A DNA stretch of 64,000 nucleotides from Planctomycetaceae bacterium (GCA_020638995.1 JACKHM010000004.1:992001-1056000), one strand, 5' to 3'. Numbered from the stretch's first letter, positions 17,727 to 27,775 are shown. Numbers and translations: made by a program. The notes: generated from the letters alone by a model not told the origin.

Positions 17727-18743
17727 ATGGACTTAAGAATTCATGAGTTTGACCTGCCGTTGGCACACACGTTTACGATTTCCCGTGAATCGATCACGCT
17801 TCAGAAGACGCTGATTGTCGAATTGGAAGAGGGTGGGTACCGTGGCTTCGGCGAAGCGACGACCAACAATTACTACGGATTTACGTTCGACAACATGGCG
17901 GCGGCGATCGAGCAAGTGCGTGCGGATCTAGAGGCAAGAACGCTGGACGATCCTAGTGACTTGTGGCAGCAGTTGCACCCGAAGCTGAAAGATAATCCGT
18001 TCGCTCAATGTGCATTGGATCAAGCGGCATACGACCTGTGGGGCAAAAAACTGGGTCAGCCGGTATATCGACTCTGGGGTCTGCAGGCGAGCAATCTGCC
18101 GCTGACGGATTATACGATTGGCATCGACGAGATAGATGTCATGGTTGCCAAGATGCAAGAGTTCCCTGATTGGCCCATCTATAAAATCAAGCTGGGAACG
18201 TCACATGACCTCGACATCGTGCGTGCCTTGCGCGAACACACGGACTCGATCTTTCGAGTGGACGCCAATTGCGGCTGGTCCGCCGACGAGACCATTCGCA
18301 ATTCGCATGAATTGAAAGCACTGAATGTTGAGTTCATCGAACAACCCTTGCCAGCCGACCAAGGCAAGGCGATGGAACAGGTGTATCGCGAATCCGCCCT
18401 GCCCGTGATCGCTGACGAGAGTTGTATCGTCGAAAGTGATGTTGATCGCTGCGTGAACCGCTTTCACGGCATCAACATCAAGCTCGTCAAGTGCGGAGGC
18501 CTCACACCCGCCCGGCGAATGATCGAGCGAGCTCGCGAACTGGGCTTGCAAGTCATGGTCGGTTGCATGACTGAATCGACCGTTGGCATCTCGGCCATTG
18601 CACAGCTTCTGCCGTTACTCGACTACGTCGACATGGATGGAGCATTACTCTTGGCGAAAGACATCGCCACAGGGGTGACGATCAATCAGGGTGTGTGTCA
18701 GTATTCCAGCGAAAATGGCTGTGGAGTGCATTTGACAAGCTGA
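17727..18743 (+). CDS. Enolase-superfamily epimerase, DgcA / dipeptide epimerase type
   Basis: The 338-residue protein has all catalytic residues of the muconate lactonising/dipeptide epimerase group: the KxK motif 'YKIKLG' (Lys153 and Lys155), metal ligands Asp179 ('RVDANCGW'), Glu205 ('EFIEQPLP') and Asp230 ('IADESC'), and the opposite-face Lys in 'NIKLVKCGGLTPA'. These racemise the alpha carbon of N-acylated or peptide-bound amino acids. With the DUF1611 gene directly upstream, N-acetyl-D-glutamate racemase (DgcA) is the most likely role; L-Ala-D/L-Glu epimerase in murein recycling is the alternative. The frame extends upstream into the previous gene; the ATG at 17727 fits the spacing. Confidence 0.82.
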   Translation: MDLRIHEFDLPLAHTFTISRESITLQKTLIVELEEGGYRGFGEATTNNYYGFTFDNMAAAIEQVRADLEARTLDDPSDLWQQLHPKLKDNPFAQCALDQAAYDLWGKKLGQPVYRLWGLQASNLPLTDYTIGIDEIDVMVAKMQEFPDWPIYKIKLGTSHDLDIVRALREHTDSIFRVDANCGWSADETIRNSHELKALNVEFIEQPLPADQGKAMEQVYRESALPVIADESCIVESDVDRCVNRFHGINIKLVKCGGLTPARRMIERARELGLQVMVGCMTESTVGISAIAQLLPLLDYVDMDGALLLAKDIATGVTINQGVCQYSSENGCGVHLTS

Positions 18744-18775
18744 GACAAGCTACACTTCCATCGTCGCCGACAGCT

Positions 18776-20209
18776 ATGGAAGTTATCGTTGTTCCTTTGC
18801 CGCCGTTGCCGTACATGAACAAACTTGTCTCGTCTCCCGGCACAATTCGCCCGATGTTGGGACTGGCGATGCCTGTGCTGGCCGAAGAATCCTTGACGAT
18901 GTTGGTCGGCTACACCGATTGGTGGCTGGCCGGGCATTTTCTGGTAGGGCCGGAATTCAAAGCGGCGATGGGCCTGATGTCTTACATCCTTTGGCTGCTG
19001 CCCAGCATGTTTGCAGCAGTCGCCATCGGAGCAACTGCGCTGATCGCCAGATTCATCGGAGCAGGTGACCGAGAAGCAGCACGCAGAGTGACTCACCAAG
19101 CGTTACTCATGGGATCAGCCATAACACTCTTCGTGCTCGCCGCCGTCTTGCTCGGTGGCCGTTCCCTCGTCGAAGCTATGCAACTGGATGGTCGCGCGGC
19201 TGACTTAACGGTGCGATATATCGGGCTCCTCACGCCGGTAATTCCAGCAATCATGATCGAACAAGTCGGTGTGGCGTGCCTTCGTGGCGCTGGGGACACA
19301 GTCAGCGGCTTTGTTGCCAAGTCGATTGTCAACCTAGTGAATGTCGTTGTGAGCACCTTGCTCGTTATCGGCCCCGGCGGTATTCCAAAGCTTGGTTGGG
19401 AGGGATTAGCAATTGGTACGGCATGTGGGCATGCTCTAGGCGGATTCTTGGTACTGGCGCTGCTAATACGAGGTCGAGCCGGAATGAGGCTGGCGCTCGC
19501 CGAAATGGGTCCAGACTGGGAACTCATTCGGCGTTTATGGAGCATCGGCATGCCCGGAGGTGTCGATGTGGTTGGCGTTCTTGCGTGCCACTTCGTCTAC
19601 CTGGCTATTATCAATAGTTTGGGTGTCGATGCGGCAGCCGCACACGGCCTGGGCGTTCAAATCGAAGCTATGGCTTACCTTCCGTGCTACGCGTTTCATG
19701 TTGCGGCTTCCACGATGACGGGGCAGCTTCTCGGCGCAGGCGATCCACAGAGAGCGGAACGCGGTGCGAAGCAAGCCTGTTACCTCGGCACAAGCTTGCT
19801 CACAGCCGCGGCTTTGGTGTTCTACTTTGCGGGGACATGGTTGGCCGGATTCTTCACGGGTGACGTAGACGACCCTACGGCGCTGGCAGCGGGAAAACTC
19901 CTAAAAATCGTTGCGATTTCAACGCCTCCACTGGCAGTGGTGATGGTGCTGACCGGTGCCTTGCGGGGGGCGGGTGACACTCGCTGGCCGCTGGTTGCGA
20001 CGTTTCTGGGCTTGACCGCTGTACGCCTTCCGCTGGCTTGCCTCTTCGCTTGGGAAACGATTTCAATACCTGGAATCGATGTTGTTGTGTCGGGACTCAG
20101 CCTCGGAGTGGCAGGCGCTTGGTGGGCGATGGTGATCGATGTGGTCTTACGTAGCTTGTTGCTTGTCTATCGATTTTGGCGAGGGAACTGGAAAGCGATG
20201 AGCGTCTAA
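18776..20209 (+). CDS. MATE-family multidrug/toxin efflux protein
   Basis: The product of about 477 residues has twelve predicted helices in two related halves, with family features such as 'GLAMPVLAEESLTMLVGYTD' and 'GAGDTVSGFVAKSIVNLVNV' and their repeat in the second half ('TGALRGAGDTRWPLVATF'). MATE proteins expel drugs or metabolites using sodium or proton gradients. The longest frame begins inside the preceding gene; ATGs at 18776 and 18815 are both possible, and the second gives a more usual N-terminus. It follows the epimerase gene by about 30 bases in the same direction, so may be co-transcribed with it. Confidence 0.92.
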   Translation: MEVIVVPLPPLPYMNKLVSSPGTIRPMLGLAMPVLAEESLTMLVGYTDWWLAGHFLVGPEFKAAMGLMSYILWLLPSMFAAVAIGATALIARFIGAGDREAARRVTHQALLMGSAITLFVLAAVLLGGRSLVEAMQLDGRAADLTVRYIGLLTPVIPAIMIEQVGVACLRGAGDTVSGFVAKSIVNLVNVVVSTLLVIGPGGIPKLGWEGLAIGTACGHALGGFLVLALLIRGRAGMRLALAEMGPDWELIRRLWSIGMPGGVDVVGVLACHFVYLAIINSLGVDAAAAHGLGVQIEAMAYLPCYAFHVAASTMTGQLLGAGDPQRAERGAKQACYLGTSLLTAAALVFYFAGTWLAGFFTGDVDDPTALAAGKLLKIVAISTPPLAVVMVLTGALRGAGDTRWPLVATFLGLTAVRLPLACLFAWETISIPGIDVVVSGLSLGVAGAWWAMVIDVVLRSLLLVYRFWRGNWKAMSV

Positions 20210-20289
20210 CCCAAGATGGATACGAATGCGGAGCGAATACTCCGTCACGAAACGCCGCGGCTAACACAATCCCTGCGAAGAGAGCTTTC

Positions 20290-22038
20290 ATGTCGATTCG
20301 ATTGTCAACTCAATTGCTTCTTCCTCTCGGCTTGCTGACGACACTCGCCAGCGCAATTCTGACTGCTGCCGCCGAGATTCCCGCACGAACAGCGATCCAA
20401 GAAATTCGAGCCACTGGAGGGATGGTGGTATCAGACAGTGAAATTGCCAGCCAAGTTGGAAGCGAAGTTCTGGAAGCTGGCGGAAATGCCGTTGATGCGG
20501 CGGTGGCAACGGCCTTCGCCCTCGCGGTTGTATGGCCTGAGGCAGGAAACATTGGCGGCGGCGGCTTCATGATGATCCATCCTGGTGAGGCCCAGACTCC
20601 GGTTTGCGTCGACTATCGAGAAACTGCACCTCGCGCGGCGACAGAGACCATGTTCGCAACCGACAATAGCCGCCATCGCAGCAAAGCCGTAGGGGTGCCT
20701 GGAACCGTTAGGGGCTTGGAACTAGCTCATCGACGCTTCGGCAAGTTGAGTTGGAAACAAGTCGTCACGCCCGCCGCGAAACTTGCGGGGGAGGGATTCG
20801 TGATCGACGAGTGGCTGGCACATTCAACGAACGGTGTGCTGTCAGTCGCGAAGGTTCGTGAAGACGCTCGATTTTCGGAACTACGGCGGGTGTATGGGCG
20901 CCCCGATGGCGAGGCGTGGACAGCTGGTGACACAATGGTACTGCCTGATCTTGCGAGTACATTGCGACAAATTGCTGCCGATGGAGCAGACGCATTCTAT
21001 CGAGGCGAGATTGCAGATCAGATCGTCGCGCAAATGCAACGGGGGAATGGCTTGATCACCAGCGAGGACCTTGTCGGTTACCAAGCGAAACTGCGTGCGC
21101 CAATTCGAGGGAGTTATCGCGAGTTTGAACTGTTCGGCCCACCACCACCGAGTTCGGGCGGATTTTGCGTGATCGAAGCGATGAATATACTCGAGCCGTT
21201 CAAGCTTCGCGAGCATCCTCGTTTCGGTAGCCGGAACATGCATCTCATAACTGAGGCCATGCGTCGCGTCTTTTGCGATCGTGCGCGATACTTGGCCGAT
21301 CCAGACTTCACAGAGATACCGGCAACTCTGCAAACGAAAGCTCATGCGGCAGAACTGGCAAACAGCATTGATCTCGCTCATGCCACGAAGAGCGAAACGC
21401 TTGCCCCCGATATTGACCTCGCACCCGAGAGTCCCGATACAACTCACTTCTCGGTCATCGACCGCCACGGCATGGCCGTCAGCAATACATATACGCTGGA
21501 AGCCAGTTGGGGATCTCGAATCGTCGTTGCCGGAGCCGGGTTCGTGCTGAACAACGAGATGGGTGACTTCAACTGGGACCGCGGTGTCACACGTCGAACT
21601 GGCCAAATTGGAACGGCTCCGAACTTGATTGAGCCGGGTAAAAGAATGCTCAGTTCGCAATCACCATTCATCGTAACTCGCAACGGCAAAGCGTTTTTGT
21701 TGACCGGCAGCCCCGGCGGACGCACGATTATCAATACTGTCTTGGGGAATTTGCTGAACGTGTTGGAATTCGATATGACACTGGCCGAAGCCCTCGACGC
21801 ACCACGCATGCATCATCAGTGGTTTCCGGACGAACTCCGTTTTGAAGGCACAAAAACACCGGAATACTCAGTCTCGATAGAACAACTTCGCATGATGGGC
21901 CACACCGTCCTGCATCGCGATCGCCAGGGCAGCGCGCACTCGATTCAAGTCGATAAAGCTTCGGGCCAGTTCATCGGGGTCGCAGACTGGCGCCGTGGAG
22001 GAGCCGCGATTGGAGTGGATGCTGCGGCAGCCAAGTAA
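20290..22038 (+). CDS. ggt: Gamma-glutamyltransferase (exported)
   Basis: The 582-residue precursor starts with a signal peptide ('LLLPLGLLTTLASAILTAAA'). The family's large subunit follows ('GGNAVDAAVATAFALAVVWP', 'GGGGFMMIHPG', 'DYRETAP'). The autocleavage site lies before Thr384 in 'PDTTHFSVID', so Thr384 would be the N-terminal nucleophile of the small subunit, which also shows 'NNEMGDF' and 'TGSPGGRTI'. The enzyme cleaves gamma-glutamyl bonds such as those of glutathione in the periplasm. With DgcN/DgcA-like genes just upstream, this stretch is enriched in glutamate metabolism. The frame start at 20176 overlaps the MATE gene and is rejected. Confidence 0.94.
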   Translation: MSIRLSTQLLLPLGLLTTLASAILTAAAEIPARTAIQEIRATGGMVVSDSEIASQVGSEVLEAGGNAVDAAVATAFALAVVWPEAGNIGGGGFMMIHPGEAQTPVCVDYRETAPRAATETMFATDNSRHRSKAVGVPGTVRGLELAHRRFGKLSWKQVVTPAAKLAGEGFVIDEWLAHSTNGVLSVAKVREDARFSELRRVYGRPDGEAWTAGDTMVLPDLASTLRQIAADGADAFYRGEIADQIVAQMQRGNGLITSEDLVGYQAKLRAPIRGSYREFELFGPPPPSSGGFCVIEAMNILEPFKLREHPRFGSRNMHLITEAMRRVFCDRARYLADPDFTEIPATLQTKAHAAELANSIDLAHATKSETLAPDIDLAPESPDTTHFSVIDRHGMAVSNTYTLEASWGSRIVVAGAGFVLNNEMGDFNWDRGVTRRTGQIGTAPNLIEPGKRMLSSQSPFIVTRNGKAFLLTGSPGGRTIINTVLGNLLNVLEFDMTLAEALDAPRMHHQWFPDELRFEGTKTPEYSVSIEQLRMMGHTVLHRDRQGSAHSIQVDKASGQFIGVADWRRGGAAIGVDAAAAK

Positions 22039-22052
22039 CGCGACGCGCGAGA

Positions 22053-22101
22053 TAAAAAAGACAAAAAAAGGACAGGCACGATCGAGCGATCGAACCTGCC
22101 C
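22053..22101 (-). terminator. Probable rho-independent terminator for the response regulator gene
   Basis: Read on the minus strand, a hairpin GGGCAGG...CGATCG-CTC-CGATCG...CCTGTCC type (one mismatch region in the stem) is followed by TTTTTTTGTCTTTTTT. It lies about 180 bases past the stop of the minus-strand response regulator. The plus-strand ggt gene ends 15 bases before it, so the hairpin may serve both. Confidence 0.5.
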
Positions 22102-22278
22102 TACACGGGGGTGAGAATCGTCAATGTCCAAGCTGTATTGTCTGCCCGTTGCATCTCAATACTACGTGGAGTCCGAGAGTGGCACGTTAGAAAAAGACTG
22201 CCCAACTCACAGAAAGTGCCAAGTCACCGTCGAGCGTACCGGTTATAGCGGTCGCGTTGCCGCCAACGAGTTCGCATC

Positions 22279-22734
22279 TTAATCGATCGTGGGAAGAATT
22301 ACGTCGTTGAGCCAAAATCGCTTCAGTTGTCGCACAACTTCGAGGAACTTTTCGACGTTAACGGGCTTGGTGATGAAGGCATCGACATGCAACATTTGGC
22401 ACTTCACTCGATCGGCCTCGTCATCCGAAGCGGTCATAATGACGACGGGGATATCTTTCAGGGCATAGTCGGCGCGGAGCTCGTCGAGGACTTCGGTACC
22501 GCATTTTTTGGGCAACATCAGGTCCAGTAAGATCAAATCCGGTCGCGGAGCCCGCGCGAAGCGACCCTCTTGTCGAAGGAATTCCAACGCCTCGGCCCCG
22601 TCGCGGATCAGCGTCAGACGGTGTTGCGTTAGGCCTTCTTTTAACGACGCAATCGCTACGCGGGCGTCTAGCAACCCGTCTTCGACGAGTAGAATCTCCA
22701 TTGGTCGACCGACAATGTGGTCTTGCGTGTTCAT
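22279..22734 (-). CDS. Single-domain response regulator (Rcp1/CheY type)
   Basis: The 151-residue protein is a lone receiver domain with acidic pocket 'LLVEDGLLDARV', phospho-acceptor Asp71 in 'DLILLDLMLPKKCG', 'VVIMTASDDEADR' and the conserved Lys in 'DAFITKPVNVEKF'. It has no output domain. The pattern matches Rcp1-like regulators that pair with phytochrome or hybrid histidine kinases. No kinase is adjacent, so its partner lies elsewhere. Downstream signalling by protein contact is likely. The ATG at 22734 is preferred over the longer frame. Confidence 0.93.
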   Translation of the reverse strand: MNTQDHIVGRPMEILLVEDGLLDARVAIASLKEGLTQHRLTLIRDGAEALEFLRQEGRFARAPRPDLILLDLMLPKKCGTEVLDELRADYALKDIPVVIMTASDDEADRVKCQMLHVDAFITKPVNVEKFLEVVRQLKRFWLNDVILPTID

Positions 22735-22904
22735 GGGAAAATCAACTCCATCGCGGTGAACCTGCGACTCGCGGAAGGCCGGCAAAAACTGAGTCGTAAG
22801 CCAAACAGACCTTTCGGTGCCGCTAGTTCTGATTGGTTTGCTTCGTTCTTCCTATTGTAGACCAACGCAATGGCGATCGTCGACCGGCTCTGACTGGAGG
22901 GCTA

Positions 22905-23387
22905 TCAGTCTCCTACGCCAATATCATCGCTATATTCCTGCATAATCAGTTCGTTTTCTCGCGCTTCGTGTCGCTTAAATCGCTCGTCAAAGGCCTTGAA
23001 CTCTTTGACTGCCGCCAAGACGGCGCCGATCACCCGATCTGGCTGTGTTAAGGATTCGGCTTTTTCACTGAAAGCCACGACCTTTAAATAAAGTTCGTGA
23101 TGCTCCGCACGCAACTCGTTGGCGAGCCGGCAGAGCCGCGGCGCGACTTCGACCGGGTCCTCGAAGTATCCATAAGCTTCTTCAAGCGAGAAATGCAACG
23201 CCAAGTGATCTCGAAGTTCTTCCACCAAGCCAAAGAAGCGGCGCGGCGCGGAATCAATCGTCTCAGGCGCGTCGCACATGCGGCGGACATCTGCCACCAC
23301 GCGCCACAGGTCCTGATTGACTTCTTTAATCTCTTGAAGAAACGCTGCGTTGACGGTGACAGTCTTGGTGACGATTGCGGTTGCCAT
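22905..23387 (-). CDS. Hemerythrin-domain protein
   Basis: The 160-residue mostly helical protein has a hemerythrin-like arrangement of metal ligands: 'LRDHLALHFSLEE' (His, His and Glu), 'LRAEHHELY' and 'FKRHEARENELI'. Such proteins hold a di-iron centre and bind oxygen, nitric oxide or act in redox stress. The start at 23387 has a GGAGTACAGG site upstream. It stands alone between two unrelated genes. The ligand set is not a perfect match to classical hemerythrin, so iron binding is inferred. Confidence 0.78.
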   Translation of the reverse strand: MATAIVTKTVTVNAAFLQEIKEVNQDLWRVVADVRRMCDAPETIDSAPRRFFGLVEELRDHLALHFSLEEAYGYFEDPVEVAPRLCRLANELRAEHHELYLKVVAFSEKAESLTQPDRVIGAVLAAVKEFKAFDERFKRHEARENELIMQEYSDDIGVGD

Positions 23388-23640
23388 CCTGTACTCCTTA
23401 TCTCCGGCTGCCGACGGATCGGCTCGACGTCGAACTCGACAGTAATCCATTATTCCTCAGGATGGCCGCGTCTAACGGAACATCGAAAGGTTTCTGACCC
23501 TCGATCGATGAGTCTCTCGCACGAGCAGAACGCTCTTGATGTGGAGTTAATGAGACTCCCGATCCGAAGGTCAGGCTATGCCATCACTCCGGCTAAGTCA
23601 AGCATTTTCCGAACACCGGCGATGCCCGTCGATTCTGACT

Positions 23641-26600
23641 TCAATCGTGTTGATGATGGTGCCGTAAATGGTGCGGGATTTGGTAGCCGCCCGATTCGAG
23701 GAATGCAAGCAAGTTTTGTATCTCTTCGGCGGTGAGAACATTCGCCATCCCGTTCGGCATTGGAGAGATTTTTGAGGCGATCTTTTCGTCGATGTCCTTT
23801 TTGGCCACCTGGGTGACAACATTGGGTACCAAGAGATTCGTTATGATCTGATAGGTTGCTTCATCCTCTCCGGCGACGATGCCGGACACCAGCTTGCCGT
23901 TCGTCAACAAGAACTGAATGGTTTGAAACTTCTCGTTGATCTCGCTCGAAGGCTCCAAGATCTGCCTCAGCAACTTTTCCCCCTTAAGTCGTTTGGAAAC
24001 TTCGGTCAGATCCGGCCCCAGATTCACTCCGTGACCGGCGACGACGTGGCATTGGTTGCAGCGTGCTTTTGCGAACGCCTGCATCCCTCGCATGATGGCC
24101 TGCTCGTCATGTTGGATATTCAGCGATGCGAAGTCTGCGAGCTTCCACTCTTTTACGATGGTGGGCTCGCGTGCGGCGAGCATCGATTCGACGTCTGCAA
24201 GATCGTTGGCAACGACCATGTCACCTTTCATGACGACCCAGTGGCCGGGGAACGTGCAAACGAAGGGATAGATACCGGGCTCGCTTGGCGCTTGAAAGCG
24301 AAGAACGTGAACTTGCTTCTTGCGTGTTGGGCCAATCATTGGCGAAGCTTCCAGGATCAGAGATCGCTTCTGCTCAGGGATGAAATCGGAGTTTGCGTTT
24401 TTGGGATCTTTGGCCATCTCATTGGCTGCCATCCCTACTTCTTCTAACGCACCCGGTTGGACGATCAGCATGTTGTGGTCAGTTGCGTCCGGGTTTGAAA
24501 ACACGATTTTGACTGGTTGTCCTGTCGTCACAGCGAACTGGTCAACCGTGTATCGCATTCGTTCGGGCATGCAGCCGATGCGAACAGTTTTTAAGTTTGG
24601 TTGTGAATCGAATTGAGCTTCGGCGGCGGTGGGAGCCGGCTCCTTCAGCACTTGGGTGTGGCTGGCACGCTTCAATTGCTTGGCAACATCGTAGGCCGGA
24701 TCGTTCTCCCAATGACGTCGAAGCGCGTGTGAGCCCAGAGAACATATGATGGCATACGTTAGGTGCTGGTCGTGTGGACGTAGGAACACATCCAGCGCGG
24801 CATCCAGTGCTTCGCGAGTGCCGATGTAGCTTGCGGCAATTACTGCTTCCATCCGTACAATCCCGTTGGAATCGTTGATAGAAGTCCGCAAGAGGTCGAT
24901 TGCGTCCGGCAAATGTGGATGCCAGTAGCGGAGTTGCTGCGTCGCGGCGGCCCGAGCGTGATGATCCTCGCAGGCCAGGAGTTCTCGCAACAAATCCGTA
25001 TTCGTTGCAACAACACTTCGATACGTCCATATCGCCTCGATCTGATGATGACGGAGCCGCGGATCGGCGCGATCTAAAGCTGCGACCCAATCGTCAAGTG
25101 CGTGCTTCACCGTGATGGCGTCACGCTCTCGCAGTTCTCGTTTGGCCCAATATCGGTAGCGATACTCATCACGTTTCAACAGGTCAAGCAGCTCTGGAAT
25201 CGATGCCCCAGCAATGCGAGGCGGATCTTGCAGCGGCTTACCTTTTGCCGTAATTCTCCAGATGCGTCCCGAGTGGCGATCGCGTCGTTCATCTCTAAGC
25301 GAATACTGTGCGTGGCCCTTGACCGGGTTGTACCAGTCGCACACATACATCGCTCCCCGTGGGCCGAATCGAAGATCCACAGGGATAAAACTCAAATTTG
25401 TCGAAAAGATTAGGTCACTGACGTACTCCTCGTTGAAGCCATACTCGGACTCCACCCACTTATGAATCTCAACTCGGTTCGTCGGCTTGTAGCGCACTTT
25501 GATGAAGCCACCTCGTAGCTCGTCGGGAAATGTCTTGAAGTCTACGAACTCATGGCCGCAGGTGCCTGAGTAGGCCTGCAGACCGACGGGCTTGGGGTGC
25601 TGCTGCGGATACGGCGGATCGAGTGAGTGGAAGGCCGCCGCATAAATCGGATGGCTGGCAACGTGTTGCCCCCAATCGTCGAATGTCACGCCCCAGGGGT
25701 TCGTACTATGGTAAGTACCGAAACTCGTCAACCGATGTGATCTTGGCTCGAAGCGGAACCAGCCGCTGTTCTGTTGACGGACGGGGCCATACGGTGTTTC
25801 AACTTGCGAATGATGAAAGATCGACTCGCGGAATATCAGGTCGCCGTCAGGTGTCCAAGCGAAATCATGCAGCGAGTGGTGCGAATCTTCCGTGCCAAAA
25901 CCGGTCAACACGCGTTCTCGTAGATCTGCCTTTCCATCACCGTCCGTATCTTTCAAAAAGGTCAGGTCGGGTTGTTCGGAAACGTAAACACCACCGTCAC
26001 CGAATTCGAACGACAACGGAATGTGCAGTCCGTCGGCAAACACTGTCGACTTGTCGGCTTTACCATCGCCATCGACGTCTTCCAAGACGACGATCTTGTC
26101 GTCAGGTTCGTTACCGGGATAAACGTGTGGATAGGTTGTTGAGCAACTGACCCATAGTCGTCCTGCGGAATCCCAGCGCATCTGAATCGGAGCGGCGATA
26201 TCGGGGAACTCTTCTTCGCCAGCAAACAGATTTACTTCGAAACGCGGATCAACTTGAAAGGCTTTCAATTCTTCAGCAGCGGTGATCCATTCGTTGGCTC
26301 CGCGACTTTCCTGACTTGGCGGCAGGGGCGGAACATTTGTGTCGTCGATCTCGATCGAAGTTGACTTGCCTTGCGCGATCTGCCAAATCCTCGCGTCTCG
26401 GTTCTCCGTCATGATGTCAAAGTTACGCATCGCTGGCAAAAAGTCGAGATATCCGTAACTCGTACTGCGGTCCCCGGTGTAATAAAAGGTATTCACTGGC
26501 CGAAAGCGGCGACTGTACTGACGATTCTTGTCGATCACGACTTGCCGTATCAATTCGTTTGTGTCGGGTGCCGGTTGCCCAATCACGTTGCGAAACAACA

Positions 26601-27435
26601 TCTGCGAGAATAACTTGTACCCATTTTGGTTCAAATGCACGCCGTTGATCGTCAAGTCTGATCCAAGGCTCTCCATCGCCGACTGAGTCGAAGTGAACAC
26701 ATCGATATAGCCGACTTGCTGTTGCTGGGCGATTAGGTGGACAGCGCCCGCATAAAGTTCAAGCCGTTCATTGTTCAAATCGGCGGCCGCCACAGCTTCG
26801 ACATTTTCGTTGGCAATCGGAGAAACGAGTATGATGCGAGGGGATGTCTTGCCATCAAACGCTTTTGACTTAAGACTCGCGACAAAATTCGTCAGTGACG
26901 ATTTGAACGAGTCGAGACCCTCTGAACCGGCAAACGATTCGTTGAAGCCGAACGCAGCGAAGATAACATCGATGCTTTCGTGTTTCAGATGTTGTTCCAG
27001 GTCGGCGAAGTTCGCTGGACGCGGTTGCATGTCGGGTGTATCCGCAGACCATGCAAGGTTACGCACAACCAACTGATGGTTGGGAAAGTGTTGGTGCAGG
27101 AATGTTTCAAAGTAGCCAAAAAACTGAGCACGTTCGAACAACGTGTTGCCAATCAAAGCGATTCGATCGCCCTCGTTCAGTCGCAACGGCAACTCGGTGA
27201 CGCTCGGCGGAGCGGAATCAGCTCGCGGTGCGGTTGCTGCATAGATGCCATACTTTTCCAGGTCGGGATCGCGGGGCTGAAGCGGTTTACCAGACTCAAG
27301 GTTCTTGGCGTCGATCAGTTTGTCGGCGCTATCAGCTCGGTTTCTGTTCTTCTTTTCGTCTGTTCCCGATTGCGACACCGCCACCGCGCAGCAGAGGCAA
27401 CACATCAAGACCGCTACACCAACACGACGACTCAT
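23641..27435 (-). CDS. PVC-type membrane-bound dehydrogenase fusion: SGNH + propeller + HEAT + cupredoxin + heme c
   Basis: This 1264-residue exported protein has a signal peptide ('VAVLMCCLCCAVAVS') and an SGNH-hydrolase-like domain (about 80-290; 'NGVHLNQNGYKLF' supplies the catalytic Asp/His-like block, but block I reads 'GNTLFERAQ', lacking the usual Ser). The planctomycete dehydrogenase-type beta-propeller follows (about 390-760; 'DVDGDGKADKSTVFADGL', 'FGPRGAMYVCDWYNP'). Next come a HEAT-like helical region (about 780-950) and a cupredoxin with type 1 copper ligands ('DHNMLIV', 'FVCTFPGHW'). A c-type heme site 'CNQCH' (about 1145) closes it. Electron transfer from an unknown substrate via copper and heme at the cell surface is likely. 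Confidence 0.88.
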   Translation of the reverse strand: MSRRVGVAVLMCCLCCAVAVSQSGTDEKKNRNRADSADKLIDAKNLESGKPLQPRDPDLEKYGIYAATAPRADSAPPSVTELPLRLNEGDRIALIGNTLFERAQFFGYFETFLHQHFPNHQLVVRNLAWSADTPDMQPRPANFADLEQHLKHESIDVIFAAFGFNESFAGSEGLDSFKSSLTNFVASLKSKAFDGKTSPRIILVSPIANENVEAVAAADLNNERLELYAGAVHLIAQQQQVGYIDVFTSTQSAMESLGSDLTINGVHLNQNGYKLFSQMLFRNVIGQPAPDTNELIRQVVIDKNRQYSRRFRPVNTFYYTGDRSTSYGYLDFLPAMRNFDIMTENRDARIWQIAQGKSTSIEIDDTNVPPLPPSQESRGANEWITAAEELKAFQVDPRFEVNLFAGEEEFPDIAAPIQMRWDSAGRLWVSCSTTYPHVYPGNEPDDKIVVLEDVDGDGKADKSTVFADGLHIPLSFEFGDGGVYVSEQPDLTFLKDTDGDGKADLRERVLTGFGTEDSHHSLHDFAWTPDGDLIFRESIFHHSQVETPYGPVRQQNSGWFRFEPRSHRLTSFGTYHSTNPWGVTFDDWGQHVASHPIYAAAFHSLDPPYPQQHPKPVGLQAYSGTCGHEFVDFKTFPDELRGGFIKVRYKPTNRVEIHKWVESEYGFNEEYVSDLIFSTNLSFIPVDLRFGPRGAMYVCDWYNPVKGHAQYSLRDERRDRHSGRIWRITAKGKPLQDPPRIAGASIPELLDLLKRDEYRYRYWAKRELRERDAITVKHALDDWVAALDRADPRLRHHQIEAIWTYRSVVATNTDLLRELLACEDHHARAAATQQLRYWHPHLPDAIDLLRTSINDSNGIVRMEAVIAASYIGTREALDAALDVFLRPHDQHLTYAIICSLGSHALRRHWENDPAYDVAKQLKRASHTQVLKEPAPTAAEAQFDSQPNLKTVRIGCMPERMRYTVDQFAVTTGQPVKIVFSNPDATDHNMLIVQPGALEEVGMAANEMAKDPKNANSDFIPEQKRSLILEASPMIGPTRKKQVHVLRFQAPSEPGIYPFVCTFPGHWVVMKGDMVVANDLADVESMLAAREPTIVKEWKLADFASLNIQHDEQAIMRGMQAFAKARCNQCHVVAGHGVNLGPDLTEVSKRLKGEKLLRQILEPSSEINEKFQTIQFLLTNGKLVSGIVAGEDEATYQIITNLLVPNVVTQVAKKDIDEKIASKISPMPNGMANVLTAEEIQNLLAFLESGGYQIPHHLRHHHQHD

Positions 27436-27775
27436 GAGCCTGCTTCCCGGATGCAAGGGTAAGTTCTTGCTTGGTGCAAAAGCTACTAAGCAAAGCGACT
27501 ATCCTAACTCGGCGAGTCCAAGAATGTAGACCCATCGCGATGAGTTGGAACCTTAACATCCACGAATTCATGAGGATGCTTCCGAGCGCAGCCTGGGCGC
27601 GCTCGATGAACTGTACCGCCGACCTAGAAGTCACACGCACCCCTCCGCTAGGTGAAGCCGGCCCCTGTTTTGGCTTACAATAGTAAAAACTCCATGCACG
27701 GTGCGCTAAACCAACCAGCGTCCCGTTATGGTTTGTTAGCTGAGGTGGATACCTCCCAACTACCGGATCTGAACG
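27436..27775. other. Intergenic stretch between divergent genes
   Basis: About 340 bases separate the dehydrogenase fusion from the divergent UGA-containing gene. I see no coding signal, repeat or clear hairpin; promoters for both genes should lie here. Confidence 0.45.
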
